DNA of 64,000 nucleotides, taken from positions 1,932,501-1,996,500 of the forward strand of contig JNIN01000001.1 in NCBI GenBank assembly GCA_000702525.1, in the 5' to 3' direction. Under the pieces are notes generated by a model. That model was given only the letters and a program-made list of their open reading frames with translations. It made no database searches and was not told the origin of the DNA. The translations under genes were made by a program, and so were the position numbers. This DNA comes from Lachnospiraceae bacterium AC2012 (GTDB taxonomy: Bacteria > Bacillota > Clostridia > Lachnospirales > Lachnospiraceae). Shown here piece by piece: positions 26,967-36,873 of the stretch (positions are counted from its first letter, which is position 1; each line of letters starts with the position of its first letter).

Positions 26967-28367
26967 ATGAGTCTATTCAAACACAAAGATATCACAGCGA
27001 AACCGGCATTGAATGTCATCGTTGTAGGTGCTGGTAACGTAGGTGCAGCGCTTGTGGAACAGCTTTCGAAAGAGGGCAATAATATCACTTTGATTGATCG
27101 AAATACAAGACGTGTAGCCGAGCTTACAAACCTGTATGACGTTATGGGTGTGATTGGAAATGGTGCGTCTTATAATATCCAGAAGGAAGCGGGAATCGAC
27201 GATGCAGATTTATTTATCGCCGTTACCGATTCCGATGAATTAAACCTTCTTTGCTGTACGGTTGCGAAGAGAAATAAGAAATGTGCAACGATTGCCCGCG
27301 TTCGAACACCGGAGTATTCGGAGGAGATGAATTATCTGAAGGACCGTCTGGGCCTTGCGATGATTATCAATCCGGACTTAGAGACGGCACGTGAGATTGC
27401 GCGACTTTTCTATCTTCCAACAGCATTGGAGATTAACTCATTTGCACATGAGCAGGCGGAACTGATTAAGTTCAAGGTTCCGGAGGGGAATGTCTTAGAT
27501 GGTAAGACCATTTCTGAATTTGCCAGAATCGATAATTCTCATATTATGATTTGTGCCATCGAGAGAAATGGTGAGGTAAGCATTCCAAATGGTAACACGC
27601 TGATTCAGGCGGGCGACATGGTATCTTTTGTTACACCTCGAAAGAAGAATAAGAACTTCATCAATATGATTGGATTTAAGTCCAATCCGGTACGTGATTG
27701 TATGATTATCGGTGGTGGACGTTCTGCTTATTATCTTGCGAAACAATTGATTCATATGGGAATCAAGGTCAAGATTATCGAAGTGAATCCAGAGCGTTGT
27801 GAACGACTTTCTGTGGCTCTTCCGGAAGCCGTTGTCATCAATGGCGATGGTACAGATGAAGAACTTCTGAAGGAAGAGGGAATCGAGACGATTGATTCTT
27901 TTGTATCTCTTACCGGTATTGATGAACAGAATATTTTCCTGACCTTGCATGCAAAGAAGGTTTCTAACACCAAGGTGATTACCAAGGTTAAGAGAACGAA
28001 CTTCAAGGATGTGATCTCCGAATTGGATTTAGGTTCGGTAGTTTATCCTAGATATATTACTTTGGAAGCAATTATTGCCTATGCGAGAGCGCGTAGAGCG
28101 AGTCTTAATAGTAATATTGAGACGATGTATCACATGTATGACCATCGCGTCGAGGCGATTGAATTCAGAGTTGCAAAAGAATGTAACAAGCTCACAGGAA
28201 TTCCGATTAAGAATTTGAAGCTGAAGGAAAATTTGACACTTACCTTTATCAATCGTAAGGGCAAGATTATCCTCCCTACCGGAGAAGACGAAATTCTGGT
28301 AGGCGATACCGTTATGGTTGTTACTACAAATAATGGATTTAATAGTATCGAGGATATTATCAGATAG
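26967..28367 (+). CDS. trkA: Trk potassium uptake regulatory subunit TrkA
   Basis: This 466-residue cytoplasmic protein gates the TrkH K+ channel. It has the full two-lobe plan: two RCK N domains, each a Rossmann fold (VVGAGNVGAALVEQL near residue 20 and IIGGGRSAYYLAKQL near 245), each followed by a TrkA-C domain. It starts two bases after the kinase-like gene and is followed 16 bases later by trkH. Confidence 0.95.
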   Translation: MSLFKHKDITAKPALNVIVVGAGNVGAALVEQLSKEGNNITLIDRNTRRVAELTNLYDVMGVIGNGASYNIQKEAGIDDADLFIAVTDSDELNLLCCTVAKRNKKCATIARVRTPEYSEEMNYLKDRLGLAMIINPDLETAREIARLFYLPTALEINSFAHEQAELIKFKVPEGNVLDGKTISEFARIDNSHIMICAIERNGEVSIPNGNTLIQAGDMVSFVTPRKKNKNFINMIGFKSNPVRDCMIIGGGRSAYYLAKQLIHMGIKVKIIEVNPERCERLSVALPEAVVINGDGTDEELLKEEGIETIDSFVSLTGIDEQNIFLTLHAKKVSNTKVITKVKRTNFKDVISELDLGSVVYPRYITLEAIIAYARARRASLNSNIETMYHMYDHRVEAIEFRVAKECNKLTGIPIKNLKLKENLTLTFINRKGKIILPTGEDEILVGDTVMVVTTNNGFNSIEDIIR

Positions 28368-28383
28368 GAGATTTTGATTAGAC

Positions 28384-29853
28384 ATGAATGGATCAATTAT
28401 TCGTTATATCTTAGGACTGGTAATCCGAATTGAGAGTTTGCTTCTTTTGGTTCCTTGCCTGGTAGGGTTCTTATATGACGAGCCGGAAGCATTTTCTTAT
28501 ATGTTTGTCGCAATTATCTGCTTTGTTGTAGGTACGCTCCTTACCGTTTCGAAGCCAAAGGCTACGGTATTTCATCTGAAGGAAGGTTGCGTTACAACGG
28601 CACTCAGCTGGATTGTTCTGTCCGTATTCGGTGCCATACCATTTCTCTTAACAGGAGAGATGCAATCCTTTACGGATGCCATGTTCGAAACGGTATCCGG
28701 CTTTACAACGACGGGTGCGAGTATCTTAAACGATGTCGAAGCACTTTCGCATCCATCGCTTATGTGGCGAAGCCTGACACATTGGGTCGGCGGTATGGGT
28801 GTGCTGGTGTTTGTTCTGGCCGTTATTCCACTGACCGGTGGATCGAATATCAATCTGATGCGTGCGGAATCACCGGGACCATCCGTTGGTAAGCTCGCGC
28901 CAAGAGTGAAGTCTACCGCCAGAATTCTGTATGCCATTTATTTTGGTATGACAGCATTGGAAATGGTACTGCTCCTCGTGGCCGGCATGCCGCTCTTTGA
29001 TTCGATTTGTACGGCATTCGGTACAGCCGGTACGGGTGGTTTTGGTATTAAGAATGACAGTATCACAAGTTATTCGGCTACTATTCAGTGGATTGTAACG
29101 ATCTTTATGATTGCGTTTGGTGTGAACTTTAACTTCTACTATTTCGCCCTTCTTAGAAACTTTAAGAAGGCCTTCCAGATGGAGGAAGTTCGAACCTATA
29201 TGGCAATTATTGTTGCATCGGTTGCGATTATTGCATGGAATATCTATGAGACGACAGCCGGAGTGGCAAAGGCGATTCTGGATGCGGCATTCCAGGTAGG
29301 CGCGATTATTACAACGACCGGTTTCTCGACCGCGAACTTCGATACCTGGCCGGCACTTAGTAAATCGATTTTGGTATTATTGATGTTTATCGGTGCCTGT
29401 GCAGGAAGTACCGGTGGTGGTGTGAAGGTTTCCCGTTTTATCATCCTCTTTAAGACGTTTGTAAAGGAAGCGAATTCCTATATGCATCCAAAGAGTTATA
29501 AGAAGATTAATATGGATGGAAAGCCGATTGATCATGATGTAGTACGTTCTACCAATGTTTATATCATCACATTCTTTACACTCTTTGTTGCCTCTGTTTT
29601 ATTGGTTTCCATTGAGGGTAGAGATCTGGTAACGAACTTTACTGCGGTTGCAGCAACCATTAATAATATCGGTCCTGGACTTGCTTTAGTCGGACCAACA
29701 CAGAATTTCTCATTATTCACGTACTTTACGAAGTGGGTTTTGATTTTCGATATGTTGGCAGGACGTTTGGAACTCTTCCCATTGATTATTCTGTTCCACC
29801 CGGGTATCTGGCGTGAAGCATGGGATCAGCGTAAGAAGAAAATCATTCGTTAA
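28384..29853 (+). CDS. trkH: Trk/Ktr potassium transporter membrane subunit TrkH
   Basis: This 489-residue membrane protein forms the K+-conducting pore. The four pore-loop repeats can be placed: TVSGFTTTGASIL near residue 104, CTAFGTAGTGGFGIKN near 213, ITTTGFSTANF near 311, and ATINNIGPGL near 424. GSTGGGVKVSRF near residue 343 is also typical. It is the last gene of upp, kinase-like, trkA, trkH, ending at a strong terminator. Confidence 0.95.
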   Translation: MNGSIIRYILGLVIRIESLLLLVPCLVGFLYDEPEAFSYMFVAIICFVVGTLLTVSKPKATVFHLKEGCVTTALSWIVLSVFGAIPFLLTGEMQSFTDAMFETVSGFTTTGASILNDVEALSHPSLMWRSLTHWVGGMGVLVFVLAVIPLTGGSNINLMRAESPGPSVGKLAPRVKSTARILYAIYFGMTALEMVLLLVAGMPLFDSICTAFGTAGTGGFGIKNDSITSYSATIQWIVTIFMIAFGVNFNFYYFALLRNFKKAFQMEEVRTYMAIIVASVAIIAWNIYETTAGVAKAILDAAFQVGAIITTTGFSTANFDTWPALSKSILVLLMFIGACAGSTGGGVKVSRFIILFKTFVKEANSYMHPKSYKKINMDGKPIDHDVVRSTNVYIITFFTLFVASVLLVSIEGRDLVTNFTAVAATINNIGPGLALVGPTQNFSLFTYFTKWVLIFDMLAGRLELFPLIILFHPGIWREAWDQRKKKIIR

Positions 29854-29877
29854 ATAGAAGATAGATGATTAGAAATG

Positions 29878-29914
29878 ATAACGGCCAGCTCGTAGGAGCT
29901 GGCCGTTATTTTTG
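29878..29914 (+). terminator. Terminator after trkH
   Basis: ATAACGGCCAGCTC and GAGCTGGCCGTTAT pair, followed by TTTTT. A second hairpin, GAACATCCGG and CCGGATGTTC at about 29915-29941, follows and could help stop the convergent cstA transcript. Confidence 0.88.
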
Positions 29915-29979
29915 AACATCCGGGTAAACATCCGGATGTTCAAGAGAGAGAGTATATTCGAAATGTAGAAGTAAGCTGT

Positions 29980-31707
29980 TTATGCAGTCTGTGCTTCAGA
30001 CTCGGATTCTTCTTCTCCAGTAAATAACTTTTTAATACATGTCACTGCTACGATGACACCAAGTACGATCAAGAAGGCTGCTACGATAAGCTGTAAACCA
30101 TTTACAAGGAAAGTAGCAGAGCCATTCAGGAACGCCTGAACATTTCCAATGATATTTAAAACAATGGCAGTAAATGTGACGCCGAACATCACAACCATAG
30201 GGATGTAGAGCATAGCTCCCTGTCGGTTGGTTACCTTTAAGAATACGGCGATACCAATCAGTACAAGTGCTGCAAGCATCTGGTTTGCTGCTCCGAAGAG
30301 AGACCAGACATTCTGATATCCACCTAAGCAGAGGAGATATCCAAGTACAAGTGTAATGGCAGTTGCGAAATACTGGTTGGTAAGGAGCTTCTGCCATGCA
30401 GGCATCTGGCTTCGGTCTGTGGTATCACCAAGGAATAATTCCTGGAATGACATACGTCCGATTCGTGCTACAGAATCAAGTGATGTAAGCGCAAGTGCGG
30501 ATACACACATCGTCATAAAGACATTGGCAATGCTGTTTGGAATACCGAATTTCTCAAGGAAACCGGCAACACCAAGGGAGAAAATCTGGAATGGTGTTAA
30601 GTCAGAAGGTGCTGCACCATTGACTGCAACGGCACCAACAACAATCAGAGAAACAACGCCAAGGAGTGTTTCCACAACCATGGCACCATAGCCAACGAAT
30701 AACATATCCTTTTCATTCTTGATGGTCTTAGAGGATGTTCCTGAGGAAACCAGACTGTGGAAACCGCTGACAGCGCCACAGGCGATGGTTACGAATAAGG
30801 TAGGGAACATATAGCTCTTAAGGCCGGTTGTTGCATTGGTAAGTACAAATCCGTTGAAAGTGTTCAGTCCCATAGCCGGATGAGCAACAAGTACGCCGAC
30901 AACCGCACTGATAATCATACCGAGAAGCATAAAGGTTGTCAGATAATCTCTAGGTTGCATCAGAAGCCACATTGGCATAACAGATGCAAGGAATAAGTAT
31001 GCCATGATGACATAATTCCACTGTGTTGCTGTTAAATAGAGTGGGAGGTTCATGCCTACGGCGAACATCACAACCAGAAGTGCAATGGCAACAACAGCCT
31101 TAACAGCTTCCTTCATATTTTTGATGCCTTTTTGGACGAGACCAAAAATCATGGCAACGACGATAAATAACAGGGAAATGGTTGCTGCAGCAGCACCATT
31201 GAAATTCTTTGTTACATTTCCGGCAGCATCTGCAGTGAAACCATTAAAGGTGCTTGAAACCATAGAAGTAAATGCTGCGATTACCAGTAATGTAAATAAC
31301 CAGCAGAAGAGTGAGAATACTCTACGACCTGCTTTTCCGATGTACTGTTCGATGACAAGTCCGATGGATTTACCCTCATTTTTTACCGATGCATAGAGTG
31401 CACCGAAATCCTGAACGGCACCGAAGAAGATTCCACCAACGAGAAGCCAGAGAAGTACTGGAACCCAGCCGAATGCTGCGGCAAGGATTGGACCCTGTAC
31501 CGGACCTGCTCCTGCAATGGATGAAAACTGATGAGCGAATACAGTAAATTTAGAAGATGGAACGTAGTCCACACCGTCTTCCTTTTTTACTGCTGGTGTT
31601 TGGGCATGCGGATTGATGCCCCATTTCTTTACGAGATAACGTCCGTAAAGTAAATAGCCCCCCGATAAACAGACGGCCGCGATTAGTAAAATAACCAAAC
31701 TGTTCAT
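29980..31707 (-). CDS. cstA: CstA family pyruvate/peptide transporter
   Basis: This 575-residue protein belongs to the CstA (carbon starvation) family; relatives import pyruvate (BtsT/YjiY type) or peptides. It has about sixteen membrane helices. The CstA core is clear: FTVFAHQFSSIAGAGPVQGPILAAAFGW near residue 53 and ACGAVSGFHSLVSSGTSSK near 317. I placed the start at the ATG ending at 31707, with GAGG upstream; the longer frame to 31749 adds a charged, unsupported extension. It is divergent from pckA across 330 bases. Confidence 0.9.
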   Translation of the reverse strand: MNSLVILLIAAVCLSGGYLLYGRYLVKKWGINPHAQTPAVKKEDGVDYVPSSKFTVFAHQFSSIAGAGPVQGPILAAAFGWVPVLLWLLVGGIFFGAVQDFGALYASVKNEGKSIGLVIEQYIGKAGRRVFSLFCWLFTLLVIAAFTSMVSSTFNGFTADAAGNVTKNFNGAAAATISLLFIVVAMIFGLVQKGIKNMKEAVKAVVAIALLVVMFAVGMNLPLYLTATQWNYVIMAYLFLASVMPMWLLMQPRDYLTTFMLLGMIISAVVGVLVAHPAMGLNTFNGFVLTNATTGLKSYMFPTLFVTIACGAVSGFHSLVSSGTSSKTIKNEKDMLFVGYGAMVVETLLGVVSLIVVGAVAVNGAAPSDLTPFQIFSLGVAGFLEKFGIPNSIANVFMTMCVSALALTSLDSVARIGRMSFQELFLGDTTDRSQMPAWQKLLTNQYFATAITLVLGYLLCLGGYQNVWSLFGAANQMLAALVLIGIAVFLKVTNRQGAMLYIPMVVMFGVTFTAIVLNIIGNVQAFLNGSATFLVNGLQLIVAAFLIVLGVIVAVTCIKKLFTGEEESESEAQTA

Positions 31708-31938
31708 AATCTTTTTCCTCTTTTCTTCCTTTAATAAGATATGTAGCATATATTAGACGTGTTAATGATGGTTTATCATTCTTGAGGAAGCGGTTCAAGG
31801 GCTTTCCGATGATTTTGTGAAATGTGTTCATATTGTGCGACGATTTAACGTATTAAATTGTAAAATATTGCTCATGTACAAAGTGAATGAAATTCAACTA
31901 AAATATTTAGAGTGAATTTTACTACAAGTGTAGAAAAT

Positions 31939-31956
31939 TTGATAAAAAATTATCAA
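31939..31956. promoter_or_regulatory. 18-bp dyad upstream of the pckA promoter
   Basis: TTGATAA and TTATCAA with a four-A centre end five bases before the -35. It resembles an FNR-type site but with eight bases between TTGAT and ATCAA rather than four. It may bind a regulator of pckA or cstA. Confidence 0.4.
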
Positions 31957-31961
31957 AGTTA

Positions 31962-31990
31962 GTGACACGCGATTTCTGTTTGTGTATAAT
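31962..31990 (+). promoter_or_regulatory. Promoter of pckA
   Basis: GTGACA at 31962-31967, 17 bases, TATAAT at 31985-31990. Confidence 0.6.
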
Positions 31991-32037
31991 TTACTAGAGA
32001 ATTTATTTAACCCACTATGTAAGGAGGTTTTACTTTC

Positions 32038-33651
32038 ATGGGAAACATTGATTTAACAAAGTATGGAATTACAGGAACTACAGAATTAGTTTACAATCCA
32101 TCATATGATGAACTTTTCAATGAAGAGACAAAGGCGGAACTCGAAGGCTATGAGGTTGGTAGAGTATCTGAGCTTGGAGCAGTAGATGTATTTACTGGTA
32201 TCTACACAGGACGTTCTCCTAAAGATAAGTTTATTGTTGAAGATGATAATTCTAGAGACACAGTTTGGTGGACATCAGAAGAATATAAGAATGATAACCA
32301 CAAGGCTACTCCAGAAGCATGGGAAGCTGTTAAGGATATTGCAAAGAAGGAATTGTCTAACAAGAAGCTCTACGTTGTAGATGCATTCTGCGGTGCGAAT
32401 GAAGACACTCGTATGGCAGTACGTTTCATCATGGAAGTAGCTTGGCAGGCACATTTCGTAAAGAATATGTTCATTCAGCCAACAGAGGCAGAACTTGCAA
32501 ACTTCGAACCTGATTTCGTTGTTTACAATGCTTCTAAAGCGAAGGTTGAAAACTACAAGGAACTCGGATTAAACTCTGAAACAGCTGTAGTATTCAATAT
32601 CACAAGCCACGAGCAGGTTATTATTAATACATGGTATGGCGGAGAAATGAAGAAGGGTATGTTCTCTATGATGAACTACTATATGCCACTGAAGGGTATC
32701 GCTTCTATGCATTGCTCAGCAAATACTGATTTTGATGGTAAGCATACATCCATCTTCTTCGGATTATCCGGAACAGGTAAGACAACACTTTCTACAGATC
32801 CTAAGCGTCTTCTGATTGGTGATGACGAACATGGTTGGGATGACAATGGTGTATTCAACTACGAAGGTGGTTGCTACGCTAAGGTTATCAACTTAGATGG
32901 AGAAGCAGAACCTGATATCTACGGCGCCATCAAGAGAGATGCTCTTCTTGAAAACGTTACAATCGCAGAAGATGGTAAGCTTGATTTTGATGATAAGTCT
33001 GTTACAGAGAATACACGTGTATCTTACCCAATCGATCATATCGAAAAGATCGTTAAGAAGGTAAATGGTAAATCTGCAGGACCAGATGCTGAAAATGTAA
33101 TCTTCCTTTCCGCAGATGCATTTGGAGTACTTCCTCCAGTATCTATCCTGACACCAGAGCAGACAAAGTATTACTTCCTTTCTGGTTTCACAGCTAAGCT
33201 TGCTGGTACAGAAAGAGGTATCACAGAACCTACACCTACATTCTCTGCTTGCTTCGGACAGGCATTCCTTGAATTACATCCTACAAAGTATGCAGAGGAA
33301 CTTGTTAAGAAGATGGAGAAGGTTGGCGCTAAGGCTTACCTCGTTAACACAGGATGGAATGGTACAGGAAAGCGTATCTCTATTAAGGATACTCGTGGTA
33401 TCATCACAGCAATCCAGAATGGTGATGTAGAAAAGGCTCCTACAAAGAAGATTCCATTATTCGACTTTGAAGTACCTACAGAACTTCCAGGAGTAGATCC
33501 TGCAATCCTTGATCCACGTGATACATATGCAGATGCTTCTGAATGGGATGCTAAGGCGAAGGATCTTGCAGAGAGATTCCAGAAGAACTTCAAGAAGTAT
33601 GAAGGAAATGAAGCTGGTAAGGCTCTTGTAGCAGCTGGACCACAGTTATAA
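32038..33651 (+). CDS. pckA: Phosphoenolpyruvate carboxykinase (ATP)
   Basis: This 537-residue enzyme interconverts oxaloacetate + ATP and PEP + CO2 + ADP. The ATP type is clear from its length and signature: [12 protein letters not shown] (P-loop) near residue 246, [10 protein letters not shown] near 264 with metal-binding Asp, and [12 protein letters not shown] near 59. The AKLAGTERG stretch near 387 is also typical. A perfect AAGGAGG precedes the start. Codon use is that of a highly expressed gene. In rumen and gut fermenters the reaction can run toward oxaloacetate for succinate, or toward PEP for gluconeogenesis; neither is decided here. Confidence 0.97.
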   Translation: MGNIDLTKYGITGTTELVYNPSYDELFNEETKAELEGYEVGRVSELGAVDVFTGIYTGRSPKDKFIVEDDNSRDTVWWTSEEYKNDNHKATPEAWEAVKDIAKKELSNKKLYVVDAFCGANEDTRMAVRFIMEVAWQAHFVKNMFIQPTEAELANFEPDFVVYNASKAKVENYKELGLNSETAVVFNITSHEQVIINTWYGGEMKKGMFSMMNYYMPLKGIASMHCSANTDFDGKHTSIFFGLSGTGKTTLSTDPKRLLIGDDEHGWDDNGVFNYEGGCYAKVINLDGEAEPDIYGAIKRDALLENVTIAEDGKLDFDDKSVTENTRVSYPIDHIEKIVKKVNGKSAGPDAENVIFLSADAFGVLPPVSILTPEQTKYYFLSGFTAKLAGTERGITEPTPTFSACFGQAFLELHPTKYAEELVKKMEKVGAKAYLVNTGWNGTGKRISIKDTRGIITAIQNGDVEKAPTKKIPLFDFEVPTELPGVDPAILDPRDTYADASEWDAKAKDLAERFQKNFKKYEGNEAGKALVAAGPQL

Positions 33652-33695
33652 TTAGAAATTATTCGAATCGATGATTCGATAGAATAAAAGTTACA

Positions 33696-33740
33696 AAAAT
33701 GGTGATCACTTCGAAATAGAGGTGACCACCATTTTTTTTA
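33696..33740. terminator. Bidirectional terminator after pckA
   Basis: AAAAATGGTGATCAC and GTGACCACCATTTTT pair; both sides have T-runs on the relevant strand, so it serves pckA and the convergent 33767 gene. Confidence 0.85.
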
Positions 33741-33766
33741 TTTTGGAAATGTTACATTTCTAAATA

Positions 33767-34609
33767 TTAGTTCTGTAATGTGCCATTAAGCTTCCGCTTG
33801 ATTTGACAAGTCTTTTCATTGCAATTCTTACACTGCAGACTCTGATTGGTTCCCTCCCAGAATCGTTCCGGATGCTTCGCAAATTGTATTTCCCAATGAA
33901 GGATTACGATAATGGAGGTGAAAAATAGGCTCCAACTGTAGAAGTTCTTAATAAACAGGAGAGGGGTAAACATCATGAAATGTCCCCAGTCATAGATTCT
34001 ACAATTGATACAGCATTTGTTCTTCATGATGACAGATTGGAATGGGCAATAGAATAAGATGCAGATGTAATCGCAGAGATAGTAGAAGACAGAGAGCATC
34101 ATTAAGTCCCCGGCAACCAATACGCCAAAGAGATATAAGAGGCCAAACACCGCATTGAAAGAGAGCCACACAAGTAATACAAGCCAAGCGCCAAGGTTCA
34201 TCTTTTGAACCGTTTCTAACAGGTGCAAGCGACTATAGTTTTCCACCGGTTTATAGGCGTGTCCCTTGGCTTTTTGCCAGGCCATGGTCAGCTTATTATT
34301 CGGAATCAGATGTGAGAGCATGATGAACATGAAGATTCCCCACAGGATATGAAATGGCGAAAACTTCCAGAAGAAAGGATCGTACATAAAGTTATTCAGC
34401 CACTCACGATGACGAATATAGAGGATAAAGACGGTCAGGAAAATAGCGAGTCGACAAGCAAATACAAACAGATGAAACCCTAGTTGTTGGGTCAGATGGA
34501 TACCTCGCTTAATCTGTTTTTCAGCAATCTCTACGGTTTCGTCATAGATTTGCTTGGAGTGCTCTTTAAGTTGTTTTGTGTGTTGTTGTGTTTTTTCTTT
34601 AATATTCAT
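33767..34609 (-). CDS. Unknown membrane protein with two cysteine clusters
   Basis: I do not recognise this 280-residue protein. Residues 1-40 are charged and probably coiled (KEKTQQHTKQLKEHSKQIYDE). Five or six membrane helices follow. Two cysteine groups flank the last helices: CCINCRIYDWGHF near residue 199 and CKNCNEKTCQIKRKL near the end; these could bind a metal or Fe-S cluster. I chose the ATG ending at 34609, seven bases from AAGGAG; another ATG two codons earlier is too close, and the longer frame to 34714 is unsupported. It is convergent with pckA and divergent from the ABC genes. Confidence 0.7.
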   Translation of the reverse strand: MNIKEKTQQHTKQLKEHSKQIYDETVEIAEKQIKRGIHLTQQLGFHLFVFACRLAIFLTVFILYIRHREWLNNFMYDPFFWKFSPFHILWGIFMFIMLSHLIPNNKLTMAWQKAKGHAYKPVENYSRLHLLETVQKMNLGAWLVLLVWLSFNAVFGLLYLFGVLVAGDLMMLSVFYYLCDYICILFYCPFQSVIMKNKCCINCRIYDWGHFMMFTPLLFIKNFYSWSLFFTSIIVILHWEIQFAKHPERFWEGTNQSLQCKNCNEKTCQIKRKLNGTLQN

Positions 34610-34759
34610 AGTCATGCTCCTTCTATGTTTATTATATTCCGTGAAGAGTCGTTTGCAACAAAAATAAGCTGTTCGTAACATAGTGGTTGTTTGGAGAAAA
34701 ATGGAACTATACAATTGATTTTAGTTTCAATCTAGACTGGTATAAAAAGAGGAAAGAAT

Positions 34760-35479
34760 ATGAGTAAAGTATTGGAAGTGAAATCATTAAAAAAGAAGTA
34801 CAAAAATTTTGCTTTAAAGGATGTTTCTTTTTCACTAGAGAAAGGGACAATTACAGGATTCATTGGAGAAAATGGTGCAGGAAAAACAACAATATTTTCA
34901 TCCATTCTTAATTTGATACAGGTTGATGCAGGAGAAGTTTTATTAAATGGTAAAAGAATAAGAAATGAGAAAGATATTGCAGGGATTTCCTATTTGGAAT
35001 GCAATCGTGAATTGTATCCGAATGTGAAAGGATATGAATATAAGAATTTTATTCGTGATGTCTATAAGAAAAGATGGAGCGAAGAGAGGTATCAAGAATA
35101 TCTTAAGAAGTTTTGTATTGTTGATGATTATAAGATTTCCGACTTCTCTACAGGGATGCGAGAAAAGTTTTTCTTAGCGGTTGAATTAGCGAAGCAACCA
35201 GAATTAATCATTTTAGATGAACCTACATCGGGCTTGGATCCAATTGCTAGAACGGAGTTATTAAAGATTATTAGAAATCTTGTAGATGAAGATCAGGTTA
35301 CCATTCTGTTTTCTTCACACATTACATCAGATATTGAAAATATTGCAGATAACGTAATCTTCATAGACGATGGTGAAATCTTATTAGATATGAATAAGAA
35401 AAAAATCCAAGATCAATATAAAGAGGCTAGTTTAGATGATGTCTTAATGTATTTGACAGGGGGGAAGAAAATTGTTTAG
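34760..35479 (+). CDS. ABC transporter ATP-binding protein
   Basis: This 239-residue ATPase is of the antibiotic/bacteriocin-export (ABC-2) type. Walker A is GENGAGKTTIF near residue 37, the Q-loop region is less clear, Walker B is LIILDEPTSGLDP near 155, and the H-loop His is in LFSSHITSDIEN near 192. The signature stretch is atypical: FSTGMREKFFLA near 132 in place of LSGGQ. It overlaps the permease 35472-36089 by eight bases, so the two are coupled. A LytTR two-component pair follows. Confidence 0.9.
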   Translation: MSKVLEVKSLKKKYKNFALKDVSFSLEKGTITGFIGENGAGKTTIFSSILNLIQVDAGEVLLNGKRIRNEKDIAGISYLECNRELYPNVKGYEYKNFIRDVYKKRWSEERYQEYLKKFCIVDDYKISDFSTGMREKFFLAVELAKQPELIILDEPTSGLDPIARTELLKIIRNLVDEDQVTILFSSHITSDIENIADNVIFIDDGEILLDMNKKKIQDQYKEASLDDVLMYLTGGKKIV

Positions 35480-36089
35480 TTTATTAAAAAAAGATTTTGT
35501 ATTTACAAAGAAAATGATTCTTATTTCCGTTATTTATAGCATAGTGGTACCCGTGTTACTTGTTTTTGATACGGATGGGAAAGCTTATTTTGCTGATTTC
35601 TTGGTGCCATTGGCCTTTGTTACGGCGCCTTTAGCAAAAATCATGAATAAAGAAGATACAAAGAGTGGAGTGATATTACAGAAAATGATACCCGTTTCGG
35701 TTCCGGAAATGATTGCTGCTAGGTATCTATTTGTTATCATTTTAATGATGATAAGTGAGTTATTTTTAAGCGTCATGAAGATGATAGCATTTGGTGAGAA
35801 TGACATTTTGCTAAATATGAAGGATGCCATGCCATATTTAATTTCATTTATCGTTTACTATGCAGCTTATTTAATGGTGTATTATTGGAAGGGGTATTTT
35901 GCAACACAATTTTGTATTTATGCGCTCATAATTATTGTTGTATTAAGTAATAGAATATTTGGAAAATCAACCTTTGAAAACTTACTTCAAATAAAAAATG
36001 GATTGTATATAGGAGGCGTTATCCTATTCCTACTATCATTTTTTGCTTCGTGTGTTTTAGCGAGTAGAAAGACGGTCGATTCGTATTAA
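35472..36089 (+). CDS. ABC-2 type transporter permease
   Basis: This 205-residue protein has six membrane segments and a basic N-terminus (MFSLLKKDFVFTKKMILISV), like small ABC-2 permeases paired with such ATPases. The frame starts inside the ATPase gene. With the downstream two-component system this looks like an antimicrobial-peptide sensing or export module, but the substrate is not known. Confidence 0.82.
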   Translation: MFSLLKKDFVFTKKMILISVIYSIVVPVLLVFDTDGKAYFADFLVPLAFVTAPLAKIMNKEDTKSGVILQKMIPVSVPEMIAARYLFVIILMMISELFLSVMKMIAFGENDILLNMKDAMPYLISFIVYYAAYLMVYYWKGYFATQFCIYALIIIVVLSNRIFGKSTFENLLQIKNGLYIGGVILFLLSFFASCVLASRKTVDSY

Positions 36090-36113
36090 GGAGCTTTAGG
36101 GCTCCTTTTTTTA
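36088..36113 (+). terminator. Terminator at the end of the ABC genes
   Basis: AAGGAGC and GCTCCTT pair, followed by Ts; the stem begins within the permease stop codon. Confidence 0.75.
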
Positions 36114-36153
36114 TTAGGTCAAGTTTGGTAACATAAAATTTGGAGGTTTATTT

Positions 36154-36873
36154 ATGTTTACAATTGGAATTTGCGATGATGAAGCTTTGATTAGAAGATT
36201 TATACATAAAAGTATAGATACGTTCTTTTCAGATAAAACTGGAGAATATAATGTATTAGAGTTTTCAGATGGAAATGATTTTTTGCGATGGGTGGATAAG
36301 GAAGCGAGCACAATTGATTTGCTATTTTTGGATATAGAAATGCCAGGAAAAGATGGTATTTCTATTAAGGACATGCTTGAGAAAAATGATAATGTGGAAC
36401 GAATTGTATTTGTTACAAGTCATATCGAAAATATGCAAGATGCTTTTGGTTTAAAGGTGGTTGGATTCTTGATTAAGCCGGTAAGCGATGAGGATATCTG
36501 TCGAAGATTAAAGGATAATTATAATGATTATTTAAATGATAAAGTATTACAGATTGATAACGAAAATTATATCAAGGAGTCTCAAATTAGTTATATAAAA
36601 TCAGAAGGAATCTACTGTGATATTTTCTTGATTAACGGGGAGAGTATTAAAACGGTAAGAAATTCATTGGCAGCATATAAGAAAAATCTGGGGGATTCCT
36701 TTATCCAAGTACATAGATCTTATTTAATTAATGCCTATGATGTGAAGCGAAATGAAAAGAATCAAGTAATGCTTTCAAATGATGTGCAAGTACCAATCGG
36801 GAGATCTTATAAGAAAATATTTCAGGAATCCTATCGAAATATAGCTATGAAAAGGGCAAAGGGACGAATGTGA
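36154..36873 (+). CDS. LytTR family response regulator
   Basis: This 239-residue regulator has a receiver domain (CDDE near residue 8, phosphoacceptor Asp in FLDIEMPGKDG near 59, Lys in IKPV near 108) and a LytTR DNA-binding domain from ~140, with YIKSEGIYCDIFL, FIQVHRSYLIN and VPIGRSYKKIF. A ribosome site TTTGGAGG precedes it. Its stop overlaps the kinase start in TGATG, so the two are a pair. LytTR regulators with GHKL kinases commonly respond to peptides. Confidence 0.9.
   Translation: MFTIGICDDEALIRRFIHKSIDTFFSDKTGEYNVLEFSDGNDFLRWVDKEASTIDLLFLDIEMPGKDGISIKDMLEKNDNVERIVFVTSHIENMQDAFGLKVVGFLIKPVSDEDICRRLKDNYNDYLNDKVLQIDNENYIKESQISYIKSEGIYCDIFLINGESIKTVRNSLAAYKKNLGDSFIQVHRSYLINAYDVKRNEKNQVMLSNDVQVPIGRSYKKIFQESYRNIAMKRAKGRM

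Larger units (their letters stand above)
31708..32037. other. Divergent control region between cstA and pckA
   Basis: This 330-base AT-rich region holds the pckA promoter, an 18-bp dyad at 31939 and small hairpins near 31765-31800 in the cstA leader. No gene or RNA of a known class is visible. Confidence 0.55.
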
